Below are positions 31,284 through 43,643 of a stretch of DNA of 60,000 nt, in pieces. Location: assembly GCF_030272615.1 (NCBI RefSeq), contig NC_081413.1, forward strand, positions 156,365,349-156,425,348, read 5' to 3'. Position 1 is the first letter of the stretch, and each line of letters opens with the position of its first letter. The translations under genes were made by a program, and so were the position numbers. Below the pieces are notes generated by a model. That model was not told the origin of the DNA. It saw nothing but the letters and a program-made list of their open reading frames with translations, and did no database searches. The DNA comes from Cryptomeria japonica (taxonomy: Eukaryota > Streptophyta > Pinopsida > Cupressales > Cupressaceae).

Positions 31284-32525
31284 TGACAGAGGCACATGCT
31301 CCTTATGACAGACAGTTGACATTATGTAGTGTGACATTATGTAGTCAGCCTACAGGCCATACTTAGGACAGACAGTCCAATTTTGTACTCCGATATTATT
31401 TTGATATATGATATGATATGCAGTGATACAATGGGATGCAATGTGTTATGACTTATGTTATTTTCCATGTATGGATGGCGTATGCACTGTTTATTGTGGA
31501 ACATGTATGGATACATTTTGATGTGTTTTTGATGCATTTATAATATGAAATGGATAAAATGCTTGATGTGATGCTTGATATAATGTTTGATATAATGCAA
31601 ATGTACTAACTAATGAATGCAAGATGCAGCATATGTGTTTGGGGAAATCGGAGCACTAGACCGAACTGACTATCTGAACTGACGGAAGAAATGTTAGTAA
31701 GAAGAAATGAGACAAAGGACAGTTAGAGACGAAGAAAAAACTTGCTTTCAGTAATGCACTTTGTAGGTGAGAACCTTTATTTAATGTAGAAAAACGGATG
31801 CGTAGCATCATGGCATTGAAGGCCAGAGCTGAAATGCAACCCTTTTTGCAAAAGACAGACACTTCACACACAAGGAATGAGTGAGGCATCCTAGGGTGCA
31901 TACATCAAGGGTTGAGGTATGTGCGGCGTTCACAAAGTGAACGTACTTATCATAGACACCCAATGATATAGTTGCCCCAGTTTGTGACAAACATTCCACA
32001 AACAACAATCACAACAAAAAAGAAAGGGACCATGAACCATCCCGGTCATTCTAAATCACTCAGTGACATCATTGAGCAACATAGGAACATGATCGAAGAT
32101 AAATCAATAAATGATAAGACTCACTAATTCCAACAAGTCAAATAAACATCTTGATCTTCATTGTCAAAAGTTGAAAGTGTTGATAGGACGATCATGCTGT
32201 CTGGTTTCAGGACATGCAGTACCCCGTCTAAGACAGGACACAGTCTGGTTTCGAGTATACCACACCCTGTATAAGACCCATGATAGTGTGCCAAGGACGA
32301 ACGATATTGATGTTGATGTTCGATTGATAAGACAATTGTGATCAGTTTGAATGTCTGGTTTGATTGAAAAAGTTCATCTGTTAATGCACGGTGTCAGTAA
32401 AGCGCAATGTTGTGATTGCGTGTCATTGGAGGGATGCTCAGCGATCTGTCTTATGCATCAAGAGGATATTTTTATTGCAAAATGCTTGTTTTTGGATTTT
32501 AATGTTTTGAAATTTTTTTTGTTTG
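31284..32525. other. E2 sequence downstream of the antisense gene
   Basis: No gene supported. Contains ATGATATGCAATG-like words (31400-31620). TCTGGTTTCAGGACATGC and TCTGGTTTCGAG near 32200 are two related repeats. Confidence 0.4.
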
Positions 32526-32765
32526 TTTTTCAAGACTTTATTTGATTTTTTTGGATTATTTCAGGACATTTTTCAATTTTTTTTTTTTGATTATTTCAGG
32601 ACGTTAGTCAATTTTGTTTGTTCATTTTTCAGGACTTTATTTGACTTTTTAGGGATTTTTTTCAGGACATTATTTGATTTTTAGGGATTTTTTCAGGACA
32701 ATTTTCAATTTTTTATGATTTTTTCAGGACATTTTTCAATTTTTTTGGATTTATTTCAGGACATT
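32526..32765 (+). repeat. 32-bp minisatellite of T-runs plus TTTCAGGAC
   Basis: Seven copies of a poly-T run followed by TTTCAGGAC; the CAG ends at 32564, 32599, 32632, 32665, 32696, 32727 and 32759 (spacings 31-35). On the plus strand each copy looks like a polypyrimidine tract with a CAG/G splice acceptor. Confidence 0.8.
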
Positions 32766-33011
32766 TTGAATTTAAAAGTTCCAGTGATTGATTAGGACAA
32801 GGGGAACACACCCAATGCACATCTGAAAGACATATATAGAAGCTAGGACCGAAACATATGCACAAGAAATGGAGTATGCAAGACAATGATGATGACCAAT
32901 TACAGGCTTGAAACAGAACATTGGGTCAGGACAAAGATAGACCTGATAAACCTGCAGAGAGACAACATAGCTAGAGGTCGTGACAGATGACGGAGCAATG
33001 ATCTCATTACA

Positions 33012-33079
33012 CATGGTGCCTGATTGCCAGGTTTTCACCATGGTACTTGCCCAAAGCGCCTGTTTGTCAGGTTTTCACT
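33012..33079 (-). other. two bulged hairpins downstream of E2 pol
   Basis: Units lie at 33012-33042 (outer helix CATGGTG:CACCATG, perfect 7 bp; inner CCTG:CAGG; loop GCAAT) and 33055-33079 (outer AGTG:CGCT; inner CCTG:CAGG; loop ACAAA), each with the AAAA bulge. Their position after the pol stop matches E1. Confidence 0.72.
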
Positions 33080-33238
33080 ACAGGGCGAATCATTTTTCTT
33101 TACTTTTTTGTTCTTTTCCTTTGTTTTTCACTTTTTTTTTTGTATTTTTTTCACTTTTTTGATTCTTTTTGTATTTTTTGCTTTTTTGATTTTTTTGTAT
33201 TTTTTCAGGATCATACTTGAAGAAGTGCTGATAGAAAA

Positions 33239-36200
33239 TTATGCCCAGTACTTGTGAAGGTGCATGCTATTTACAGGATCAGACAAAGGTTCACCTTCTG
33301 GGGTGGCAAGCTGATATGCCCCCGAGCCATAGGCTGCAGTCACTATGAAAGGCCCAACCCAATTAGGTTCAAACTTGCCTTTGATGATGTCAGTAGATTG
33401 TACATTCTTGGGGTTTGCCTTTAAAACTAGATCTCCCACTTCGAAGTGTCGCCCTTTGACCTTCTTATTATAAGAGCGACGGAGACGGTTTTGATATGCT
33501 TGCAAATGTGTCAGGGTTGTCTGACGTTTCTCATCTAACATCTCAAGCTGATGCAACCGAGAGACTCTGTGCATCTCATCATCAATCAGATGTTGCAAGG
33601 AAACACGCAAAGAAGGAATCTCCACTTCCAAGGGTAAAATGGCTTCCGCACCATACACCAAGGAATAAGGTGTTGCGCCAGTAGGTGTGCGGATAGAAGT
33701 GCGATAAGCCCATAGTGCTGGATTCAACTGTACATGCCAATCTCGACCAGCATCATTGACAACCTTTTTCAAGATCTTGATAATGGTTTTATTTGATGCT
33801 TCAGCTTGACCATTACCCTGTGGATAGTATGGACTGGAGAAACGGTGTTGGATATGAAACTTTTCACAGAGTTCCTTGACATCTTTATTCTTGAAGGGAT
33901 GACCATTATCTGTGACTATGGCAAGGGGAACTCCATATCTGCATATGATATAATTCAATAGGAATTTTGAAATTTGCACACCAGTGATATAGGTCATGGG
34001 GATAGCCTCGATCCATTTTGTAAAATACTCTATGGCTGTAATGATAAACTTGTGTCCATTTACAGATGTCGGGTGAATCTTGCCAATAAGATCCAATCCC
34101 CATTAAGAAAAGGGCCACAGAGATATGACAGAATGAAGCTCTTGGACTGGTGCATGAATGTAATTTCCATGGATCTGGCATTTGTAGAACTTCTTAACAA
34201 AATCGTGAACATCTTTTTCCAGAGTGGGCCAATAATACCCAGCACGAATCAACTTTTTGGCTAAGCTCAGACCATTGAAATGGCCCCCACATATACCATC
34301 GTGAACCTCGTGTAAAGTCGTTTGTGCTTCGTCAGAATCCAAATACCTGAGGAGGGTATGGTCAAAGGAACGACGGTAAAGGGTATCGACAATGATGACA
34401 TATTTGGTTGTCTGTCAGATGAAGGCTCGGCATTGGTTAGCGGAAAGGTTAGGTGGTAAAGTTTGGGATTTCAAATATTGATATACATCATTGTACCACG
34501 GGGAGTTAGGGCCAACATGAACGCACATCACATCTGCTGTCGGAATGTCAAAAGAAGGGACAAGCAACTGTTCGACCAAAAAGTCACATTTGTCCATATT
34601 GTGGGGCATATTTAACATGGAAGCAATCGTAGCCATCGCATCTGCCGACTTGTTTTGAATTCTTGGAACTTGACTAAAATGGATAGCCGTGAATTTTGTC
34701 TTGAAGAAATCTACCATATGCTTGTAGGGAATAAGCTTTTCATCTTTTGTTTCATAGTCATCATTCACTTGACGGATGACTAACTGAGAATCTCCATAGA
34801 CTTGTAAATGTGTGATGTTCCAGTGGACCGCTACTCGGAGTCCTGTGACCAGTGCTTCATACTCTGCAATGTTATTGGTACAATGAAAAGTTATTCTGTA
34901 GGACTTGGGAATAACATCACCTTGAGGGGTGAAAAACAATATGCCTGCTCCGGATCTGAACTTGGTATGGGACCCATCAAAGTATAACTTCCATTCATTA
35001 GAAGATGTAAGAGCAAAGACTGACTCATCCGGAAAATCTGTCAACATGGGATGATCATCATAAATAGGAGCCTCTGCAAGTTGATCCGCTATGACTTGTC
35101 CTTTTATTGCCTTTTGCTCCATGTACTCAATATCAAATTCACTGAGGATCATAACCCACTTTGCCAGGCGACCCGTCAAAGCTGCTTTGCTAAGCAAGTA
35201 TTTCAGGGATCAATTTTTGCAACCAACAATGTTTGGTGATTTAACATATAGTGTCGGAGTTTCTGTGTTGCAAAGACCACTGCTAAGCATGCCCATTCAA
35301 TAGTTGAATAATTCAACTCATAGCCTACTAGTGTCCGGCTAATATAATAAATAGCTCGCTCTTTGTTGTTCTCATCCTGTTGGGCCAAGAGAACACCTAG
35401 TGTCGTTTCAGTTGCAGAAATATACAATATAAATGGCTTTCCTTCTATAGGAGGCATTAGAATAGGTGGCGACAACAAATAGTCCTTAAGAGCTCGAAAT
35501 GCCAATTGACATTGCTCAGTCCATTTAAAAGCGACTCCTTTATGCAATAAATGCTGGAATGGATGACATTTGTCTGCCAATTGAGCTATAAAGTGGCGGA
35601 TTGACTGTAGCTTTCCTTGCAGACTTCTTAGTTGACGGAGATTGGAAGGAGGAGGCCTATCCATTATTGCTTTAACCTTGGCAGGGTCAACTTCAATGCC
35701 TCTGTGAGAAACAATGTACCCCATTAATTTGCCGGCTGTGACACCAAAGACACACTTCTTTGGATTGAGTCTGAGCTTGTAGGTTTCCATTCGGTCAAAG
35801 ATTGGGCCCAGCATGGCTAGATGACCATCTCTTGTGATAGATTTGCATAATAAGTCATCAACATAGTCTTCCATCAAAGTATGCATGAAATCATGGAAAA
35901 TTGTCGTCATCGCTCTTTGATATGTTGCGCCGGCATTTTTAAGACCAAATGGCATCACATTCCAACAGTAGGTACCCCAAGCACATGTGAATGCAGTCTT
36001 ATGTTGATCTTCAGGAGCAATGCGAATTTGGTTATAGCCGGAGAAACCATCCATCAATGAGAGCATCTCATATCCAGCAGTCATGTCAACTATGATGTCT
36101 ATATTTGGCAGTGGAAAGTCATCTTTAGGGCATGCTTTATTGAGATCCCTAAAATCTGTACAAATTCTGATGCCCCCAGTTACTTTGCTAACTGGTACCA

Positions 36201-39200
36201 AATTTGAAATCCAGTCTGTATAATCAATGGGTCTGATAAAGCCCACATCTAGTAATTTTTTCAGTTCTACCTTGACCAAGAGAACCACCTGGGGATGCAT
36301 CTTTCTGAGTTTCTGTTTGACAGGCTTGGCATCTGCTTTTAATGGCAAGTGATGAAGGACTAATTCTGGATCAAGGCCAGGCATATCTACGTAGGACCAT
36401 GCAAAACTGATCTTCTTCTCAAGAAAGAAATTGACAAATCCTATCTTTTCCTGTTTTGATAAAGAAGCAGCGAAATGAATGACCTTAGGGTTGTCAGGTG
36501 TACCCAAATTGATTTCTTCGGTCATTTCCACAAGCAATGTTGATTTATCCTGACTTGATAGGGGTATGTCCAATCTTCCACCTTTAGGCACCTCAGAGAG
36601 GTTTTCACCCGCAGGTACGTCTTTTATTTTTACTTTTGTATGATTAGAGAGTGCCTTACGGTTTTCACTCAAAGACCTATCTTTTTGATTTTGTACTTTT
36701 TCTTTCCTTTTTTCATTTTGATGACTGGAAGATGGAGTTGACTCCCCAAAATATGCTGTGGAATCCAGATCAATAGAAAATCTTGCCTTATGATCACCTT
36801 GTGGTATGCCTTCTCGTAGTCCAAGGAATTCTGCAATTGCTTCGTCATTTTGAAAACAATCCAATGTGAGTGGTTCTTGTTGGTCATGTTGGATAAGCTG
36901 GGGATAGACGAGGGGCATGTCATCATCAGTTTTAAGGAGAGGGAGGACTGAGATGGTACAGATGTAAACATCCGTGGTATCACTGTCTGAACTGCTTGTA
37001 TCTGATTCGGAGCTTGGGTCCCATAATGACTCTATCCAAGCATTAGGACATGTTTTAGAAGGGGGAGTTATTTCATGTTTGTCTTCCATAGGCAAATCAT
37101 CAGGGTCAAGGAAAACATTGTCAAGGGCATAGGAGCTAGAAGAAAAAGAACTCCACTCCCATTCATTGGAATCAGTTTCGGGTTGGGTATCCTCAGGTGT
37201 TGTTTCATCATCAGAGTCACGCCCCTTTCCACACGTGGTCACTTTGGTAGATGAGGATCCAATTCGCAATGGTACAAAACCTAACCCTAAAGTTGGAGGT
37301 CGCATCTCGGGTATAATAGGTTCTAGCCTTCCATTCTTGTCCGGGCCTAAGCCACTGCAGCCATCATATCCTTTCTTCTGCAGCATAGTAAATCCTTTGC
37401 CGTACCGTTCCATCGGCAACCTGACAGGTGGGGTCTCAGTTGGATCTTTATAAAGCCAATCTATGACATCATCATCTAAAGTTTCTTTGTCAAGTTCACC
37501 CCATCTTGTAAATGTAGTGGGAGGCTGATATTGAATAACTACCTTAGGTTCCTTTTGCAACAAATGTGGTTTGCCATATGATTTTGGAGATATTGGTAAA
37601 TTCCCGATGAGGAATGTTTGATCCATTGAATACTCTCCGCATCCTTGGTCCTATATCTTCAATTTTCCTTTGACAGCATCTAACAATTCATTAGGATCCA
37701 CATAACTATGTGAGTGGGCCTCTCTATTGACTGGGACTTGCTGCTGAGGGGAATCCTTTAGAGTAGCACAAAATTGAAATGGATTAGGATCTCCTGGAAT
37801 TGTTATCTCAGTTCCATTGTAAGGATATTTTAAACACTGATGATAAGTGGATGGAACTGCTTTCATTGCATGGATCCATGGACGACCAAGAATCATATTG
37901 TAAGGGAGATCGAGGTCTAAGACTTGCAAGAAAGTGTTTTCTGTCACTGGACCGACTCTGATAGGCAATGTAATTATCCCTTTAGATGGGCGCTCAACAT
38001 CATCATATGCTTTGATTGTTATTCTTCTGGAAGCATCAATGCCATTTTCTATATAACCAAGGCCAATGACCACTCTCAAGGTACAAATATTAAGACCCGC
38101 TCCGCCATCTATCAAGACTCGTCGGATTTTGCAATTATGGACAAAGACTTCAAGATGTAAAGGATCATTATGAGGGAGCTTATCAGGTGAGATATCATTA
38201 TCAAAAAATGCAACATTTTGGGAAACAACTAGATGTCCAATTCGGGCTTGAAACTAGTCAACATCAATGTCTGTCGGGACAGTGGACTCAATTAAAGCTT
38301 TATCTAGGACTGCGCGATGCATGGGGGACATTTTCAACAACTCAAGGATTGATATTTGTGTAGGTGTCTTTCCTAGATGATCTAGGAGATTATATTGACT
38401 CACAGGAGTTGATTTGGGAGGAACTGCAGGAGCTTCTTTCAGGACTATTTTGGATCGACGAGTGGTGACTGCGCAAGAAGGATCTTGTCCCTTTATTCTT
38501 AGGGTGGAAACATACTCATTTGACGCGCGAAAACAATTGATGACATTGTTATAACCAGTGTTTGCATAATTTGCTATTTGGGTAGAGTTTGAAGATGATG
38601 CTTTACCCTTGTCATGATCAAGCAAAGGAGTTTTGAAAATTGTATGATCAGTGTTAGAGGTCACGTTGGGCGGATCTACCTCAATTACTCCTTGCTCTAA
38701 CAAGTCTTCAATCATATATTTCAATTGAAAACATGATGCAGTTTTATGCCCTTTTGACCGATGGTACTCACAATATGCATTATCATTCCACCAATGCGGC
38801 TTTACCACTAGTTCTGCCTTGATATCTGGTAACTTGATAAATTTGGCTTGTATTAATTGTTTCATTACTGACTCAATAGGCTCTCCCAATGACGTGAACT
38901 GTCGAGGAGGTCCATCCCTTGATCGGAAAGGTTTGCGTTGCTGGTTTTGTTGTTGACCTTGTTGTTGATTATATTGTTGAGTGTATTGTTGAGTATGTTG
39001 TTGGTATTGCGGCTGTTGAGTAACATTGCTCACTGGTGTTTGATTTTGTTCCATAGTTGACATATTAGGAACACTCAATTTCTTGATTGTGAACGGGGGT
39101 TGATTTGCATTCACCGTTCTTGCATCAACAACTCCATCATTAGTGACATTCTTGTTTTTGTACCAAAATCTATTTCTGTCCCCTGAATTGTTTGTGTTGT

Positions 39201-41505
39201 CACTGTCTTTGTTGAGCTTAATGATTCCCTTAGCTACAAGAGCAGTTTCAATGTTCATCCCTTTCTTAATGAGTTTCTCAATAGTATTGGGACTTTTCAA
39301 TTTGAGTTCATACATCATTTCTGGGACCAAATTTTGGATAAATAAGTTCACTTGTTGTTCTTCAGGTATATCTAGGGAAGAACAACTATACAAGCTTCGC
39401 CATCGTTGCAAGAAAGTCACTAATGGTTCACCTTGCTTTTGCTTGGTGTTGCATAAATCTAACATGGTCACGTCACTGTCGATGTTGAATGTGAAGTGAG
39501 ATATAAACTTTTGAGCCAATTCCGACCAAGTCTTTATTTTTCATGGCAGATGCGAATACCAATCCATGGCTTGTCCCGTGAGACTTCGTGCAAATAAGCG
39601 CATTAAATATGTTTCCTCATAACTCACTTTAGTACATGCCGCGAAAAATGCTCGAATGTGATCTTTTGGATTATCATTCCCTTTATATTTCTCAAAATTA
39701 GGTGCCTCAAAATGCTTAGGGAATGGAGGCATGTATAAGCTCTTGTCTAATGGATTAGGACATAAATCTTGATCTGTGTACAACTTCTTTGTTCCTTTGG
39801 TTTCTAATGCGTCGACTTGTCGTTGCAACTTCTCAAGCTATTGTGCAATTGTATCAGATTTTGGAGGTCCATCATTAATCCTAGTGGGTACTCTTTGTCG
39901 ATACATCGTGTTTCCGATCGGTTGTTGATGCTCTGAAATTGTCGTCTTTGGTGTCTCCGGCATATAATGTTCTAGGTACACCTCTTGTTGTTGTGGTTGT
40001 GCCATGCCTTGATATTGACCTTGTTGGTATGCTTCTTGTGGTGGCATCATCGTATGTAGCCTAGGTTGATATTGCAATTGAGGGTGTTGTTGATATTGCA
40101 CAGGCGTCAATTGCGGTTGTGAAGTATGATAGCTTGTTTCTCTTGGCACATATTGAGGCACATGTTGTTGTTGATGCTGACGAATCGGAATTTGCTGACT
40201 TTGTGCCAATTGTTGTTGTCGCGGTGTAAATCCCATCATTTGCAAAAAACTTTGTTTGGGTGGTTTTTGTTGTTTCTCCTTAAGATGGGGTATGGCACTT
40301 GCGTTGACTTGCTGTGTTGTTTGTCCAATCCATTGTGGTGGTTGCAAGTTTGCATTAACTCGTAAAGGGGCAGAAGGCGCTGCAACTTGTTGTCGAATGC
40401 GATATTGTTGTTGTTGTGCATTGTTTGTTTGCACATTCGATTGTACTTTTTGTGTATTACTCAATTGTTGCAACATTTGTTGTTGGTGCAAACCACTATC
40501 TGTAGCTCTTTGTGTTGCCATTATCGAAGGATCTGTCACAATAGTTTGCATAATAGGTACTTGAGTGTTTGGTAAATATATTGAACTTAGTGGGACATAG
40601 GAACTTTGTTGCATTGTAGAATTGTTTTGGACATTGGTGAGATCAAGCATTCCAATTGTGAAGCGTTCTTGCATCTTAGATTTTGATCCAATTTTATGCA
40701 TGTGAGGAACCACTTCTTGTTGAGGGATAGCTGTCAATATTTGCGTGGTCTTCATTTGATCTTGTGTTACAGGTGTTGTGTTAAATAATGGATTATTTAT
40801 TGTCTCAAATGGTGACTTTTGAGGAATAGTCACTGTTAATGCCTTTGAAGCACGTTTACTCATCAAGGTAGGTTGAGTTTCTTCTTGCACATTTTCTTCA
40901 TTTGGATGTGGAGAGAAACTTAACAACTCACCGCCTTGTTGTTTTTGCACATTGATTTGCTCACTTGAGGAGGTCACATTACTCATCATGTCAAGATATT
41001 TTTGCGGGAACATCTTAAAGACCTTGTTCAAGAATTTATCCATCTTTTTTGTCAACTTTGGATCTTGAAGGAACATATCAACATCATCAGAAGCATCGGA
41101 ATCTGATGAAGAATCTGGTAAAATGTTTTGATTTGTTTCTTGTTGAATGCCTTGATCTGAACCAAATCCTTGTGAAAGAGTTTGTTCCTCATATAATGTT
41201 TGAGTTTGAATGTCATGTTGCAGGTTTGGTTGATTCCAATCAAAAGGTGCATTTCCCCTTGGTGTTGGTGGAACACTCCCATGTCCTGGTTTCATGGGTA
41301 CAAACACTGGTTCATATAATGGAGGTGGTCCAAGTTGAACCATTCCATATGGTGGCAATGATGTGTTTGATGAACCTTCAATTTGTACTGTTTGACTAGT
41401 TTGAAACTGTGAATTTGATATGTTGTCAATGGGTTGATACGTTGGTTCGCCCATCTTTTTAGATTTTGACCTTGTCTCAACAGGCATGTCACTATGCGAA
41501 TGCAA
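33239..41505 (-). pseudogene. E2 gag-pol polyprotein, six stops and one frameshift
   Basis: About 2750 codons. The start is probably at 41487 (MPVETR, aligned to MVETR of E1) rather than 41505. A long Gln-rich gag N-terminus precedes the capsid region (LMRLFARSLTGQAMDW). Then follow a CHHC knuckle (YCEYHRSKGH, near 38760), protease (LIDGGAG, near 38100), G-patch-like segment, reverse transcriptase (YVDD, near 35855), its RNase H, an archaeal-type RNase H (YFDGSH, near 34980) and integrase. In-frame stops are TAG 39838, TGA 39541, TAG 38254, TAG 37651, TGA 34415 and TAA 34103 (lowest coordinate of each). A one-base deletion lies at about 35203-35207. Unlike E1, the first integrase Asp is kept (WGLDLIG, near 34092). 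Confidence 0.88.
36587..36669 (-). other. two bulged hairpins inside E2 pol
   Basis: Units lie at 36587-36609 (outer GGTG:TGCC, inner CCTC:GAGG, loop TCT) and 36650-36669 (outer AGTG:CACT, inner only CC:GG around GTAA), both with AAAA bulged. They sit at the positions of the E1 pair at 12464-12550. Confidence 0.65.
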
Positions 41506-43372
41506 TATTTTTGGAATTTTTCAAGGATAATGTATGATATGCAACTAAATGCAAACTAAATAGATGAAAATGCAATCTATGGCAAGAATGCAATCTATGT
41601 TTTTGGTTGTTTTTCAAAAATTTTACAAACTTTTTGGAATGCAAATCTAAAAAGAGACCCTTAGGAAATTAAGATGATGTCTAGACCTCAAAGGACAAAA
41701 GGACCAAGTGACAAAAGGACAAAATGACAATGTCTCCCCTATATGCTTGGATACTAAGCTAGGTTTGACCAAATGACAATAATGACAAAAAGAGAAAAGG
41801 TTTGATAAGGTCTAGACCTCCTAACAATGACTTAGGGTTTATCAAAGATTTGGATTACTCAAGTATGACAAAACCTAGTTTTGAGACTATATGCAAAGGG
41901 ACAATTGCTATGCAAATGACTCTAATATGATATGATAATGACCTAAGCTTAATGAAGAGACCTAGGGTATGCAAATGCAAATGTATGACAATGTCAACCT
42001 AAGTTTGAATTATGAAATGGTATTACTCTAATGCAAGAGGACACATGCAAATGGATGACCCTTATTGATATGCATAGGAGTATGACTTAGGTGAAACCTA
42101 ACCTTGGTAGTTGACAATGAATTTGCAAAATGCAAACCTAGGATGAACCTAAATCTAAGTGACATGAATGTTGAGACAAGATTTTGAAAAATGTTTGACA
42201 ACCATGTTTGAAGGTGTTTTGAAGTTTGTTGAATGAAATAAATCTTGTGTTTAACCTTGTTTTGAATCAATTTATCTTGTTTTTGAAATGAGACACAACT
42301 CAACTTTTGACAAGCAAAGAAGACAAGATACTTCAACTTAGACTCAAGACAATCATGCTCATTCACACATTTCTTATGGATGGCAAGGACAGTAGGTACT
42401 TGAGAGGTAGACTCGTTATGAGATTCAAGGAGAATACATAGATGCTTGACCCCACGGGCTCCCCTCCACAACACTCACTTCTCAGGGCAGCCAAGCATCA
42501 GTCCCCATGGAAATCTCCCCATGGCGAACTTAGTATCTCTTCCAAGTATCCGAACTTGTCCTTCTCAAGCAACTAGAAGGATTTTTGGCCTCTAAATACA
42601 AGGTGTTTAGTAAGGATTTCTATTAAGCGTTACTCCTTGGTGTCACGCAAGCGTGATTGAGAAATTAAGCCCACCAAGATACCAAACAAATGTAGTCGCG
42701 CAAGCACGATTTAGACCTTGAGGCCCTACTTAGATGTTGATATGAGAAAGAGTCCAAGGGTCATCACTTCCCAAGTAACTACAATTCCCACGTAACCCTT
42801 CCTTCAAAGCTTTCGCCCATCAGGTATTTATTTATAGTGAGTTAGAATGCCAAGGTATTCTAGCTATACTCACTTTGGGTCGTTCCCTTCTCACGATTGT
42901 CACTTGCTTGCAAAAGAAAGCAAATGGTCGGGAAGGTAGGCCCTCTAAAGGTAACAAACAATCTGAGCCCTGAGAATGGTACCGAAGATCTGGATTTCTG
43001 ATCACCCTGAGAAGGATGAGAGCATACTCTCCTACTCCAATGTCAAACTCAACAATCAAAGCAAACACACGTTCATTCCATCCTATTTAGCAATCATACT
43101 AGGTGCCTAATTAGGAATTACAAACACAAAGTTTAGTTGGAGTACAAGGCAACCTGCAAAACCACCAAGTCAGAAGTTTAATTTGCTTAGTCTTTGACTA
43201 GCGAACCTGCATAAAATGTGTTAGTAGTTTCATTTGTTGTCTTTGTCATGCGTAATGCCAAGGTGCTGCACAGAGGATTAGTACCAAAGCAAAACCAAAA
43301 TGTAGAAACAGAATGCAAAACAAAGCAATTTGCAAGCAAAAACAGTGCCTTTTACCTCTGTTTCTGGCCTTA
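41506..43372 (-). promoter_or_regulatory. E2 leader with conserved structured block
   Basis: Non-coding leader between LTR and gag. Positions 42430-42595 match the E1 block at 17690-17885, including the complementary pair GATGCTTG (42441) and CAAGCATC (42492) and CCCCATGG words. A second shared stretch (GGGTCGTTC...AGGCCCTCTAAAG) lies near 42886-42960 and, in E1, near 18129-18190. The 41500-42000 part is AT-rich with GCAAATG words. Confidence 0.5.
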
Positions 43373-43527
43373 CACAGGCACAAAATGTCTTACACAGGCG
43401 CAAAATGCAGTAACACAGGCGCAAAATGTAGTAACACAGGCCCAGATCCCTTTGACACAGGCGCAAAAGTCCTTGACATAGGCGCATAATGCTTGACACA
43501 GGCGCAGATTTCTCCTACACAGATGCA
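43373..43527 (-). repeat. E2 leader array of CACAGGCGCA motifs
   Basis: Eight copies start at 43373, 43393, 43414, 43435, 43456, 43477, 43497 and 43518, at strict 20-21 bp spacing. It lies about 120 bp from the 5' LTR. In element sense the motif is TGCGCCTGTG, one base different from the E1 core GCGTCTGTG. Confidence 0.85.
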
Positions 43528-43620
43528 GAAGTTCTCAAAAAGCCCTGCATTACCCTGTTTCTTGGGTTTTTTACCTGCAAATCATCTCAAAAGCACTCAA
43601 AAGCATGGTTAGGGGGTTCG

Positions 43621-43638
43621 TTCACGTTGGGTTCACCA
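43621..43638 (-). other. E2 primer-binding site (tRNA not identified)
   Basis: In sense, TGGTGAACCCAACGTGAA starts five bases after the LTR end. The TGG start fits a tRNA CCA end, but I do not recognise the tRNA. Confidence 0.5.
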
Positions 43639-43643
43639 ATTAA

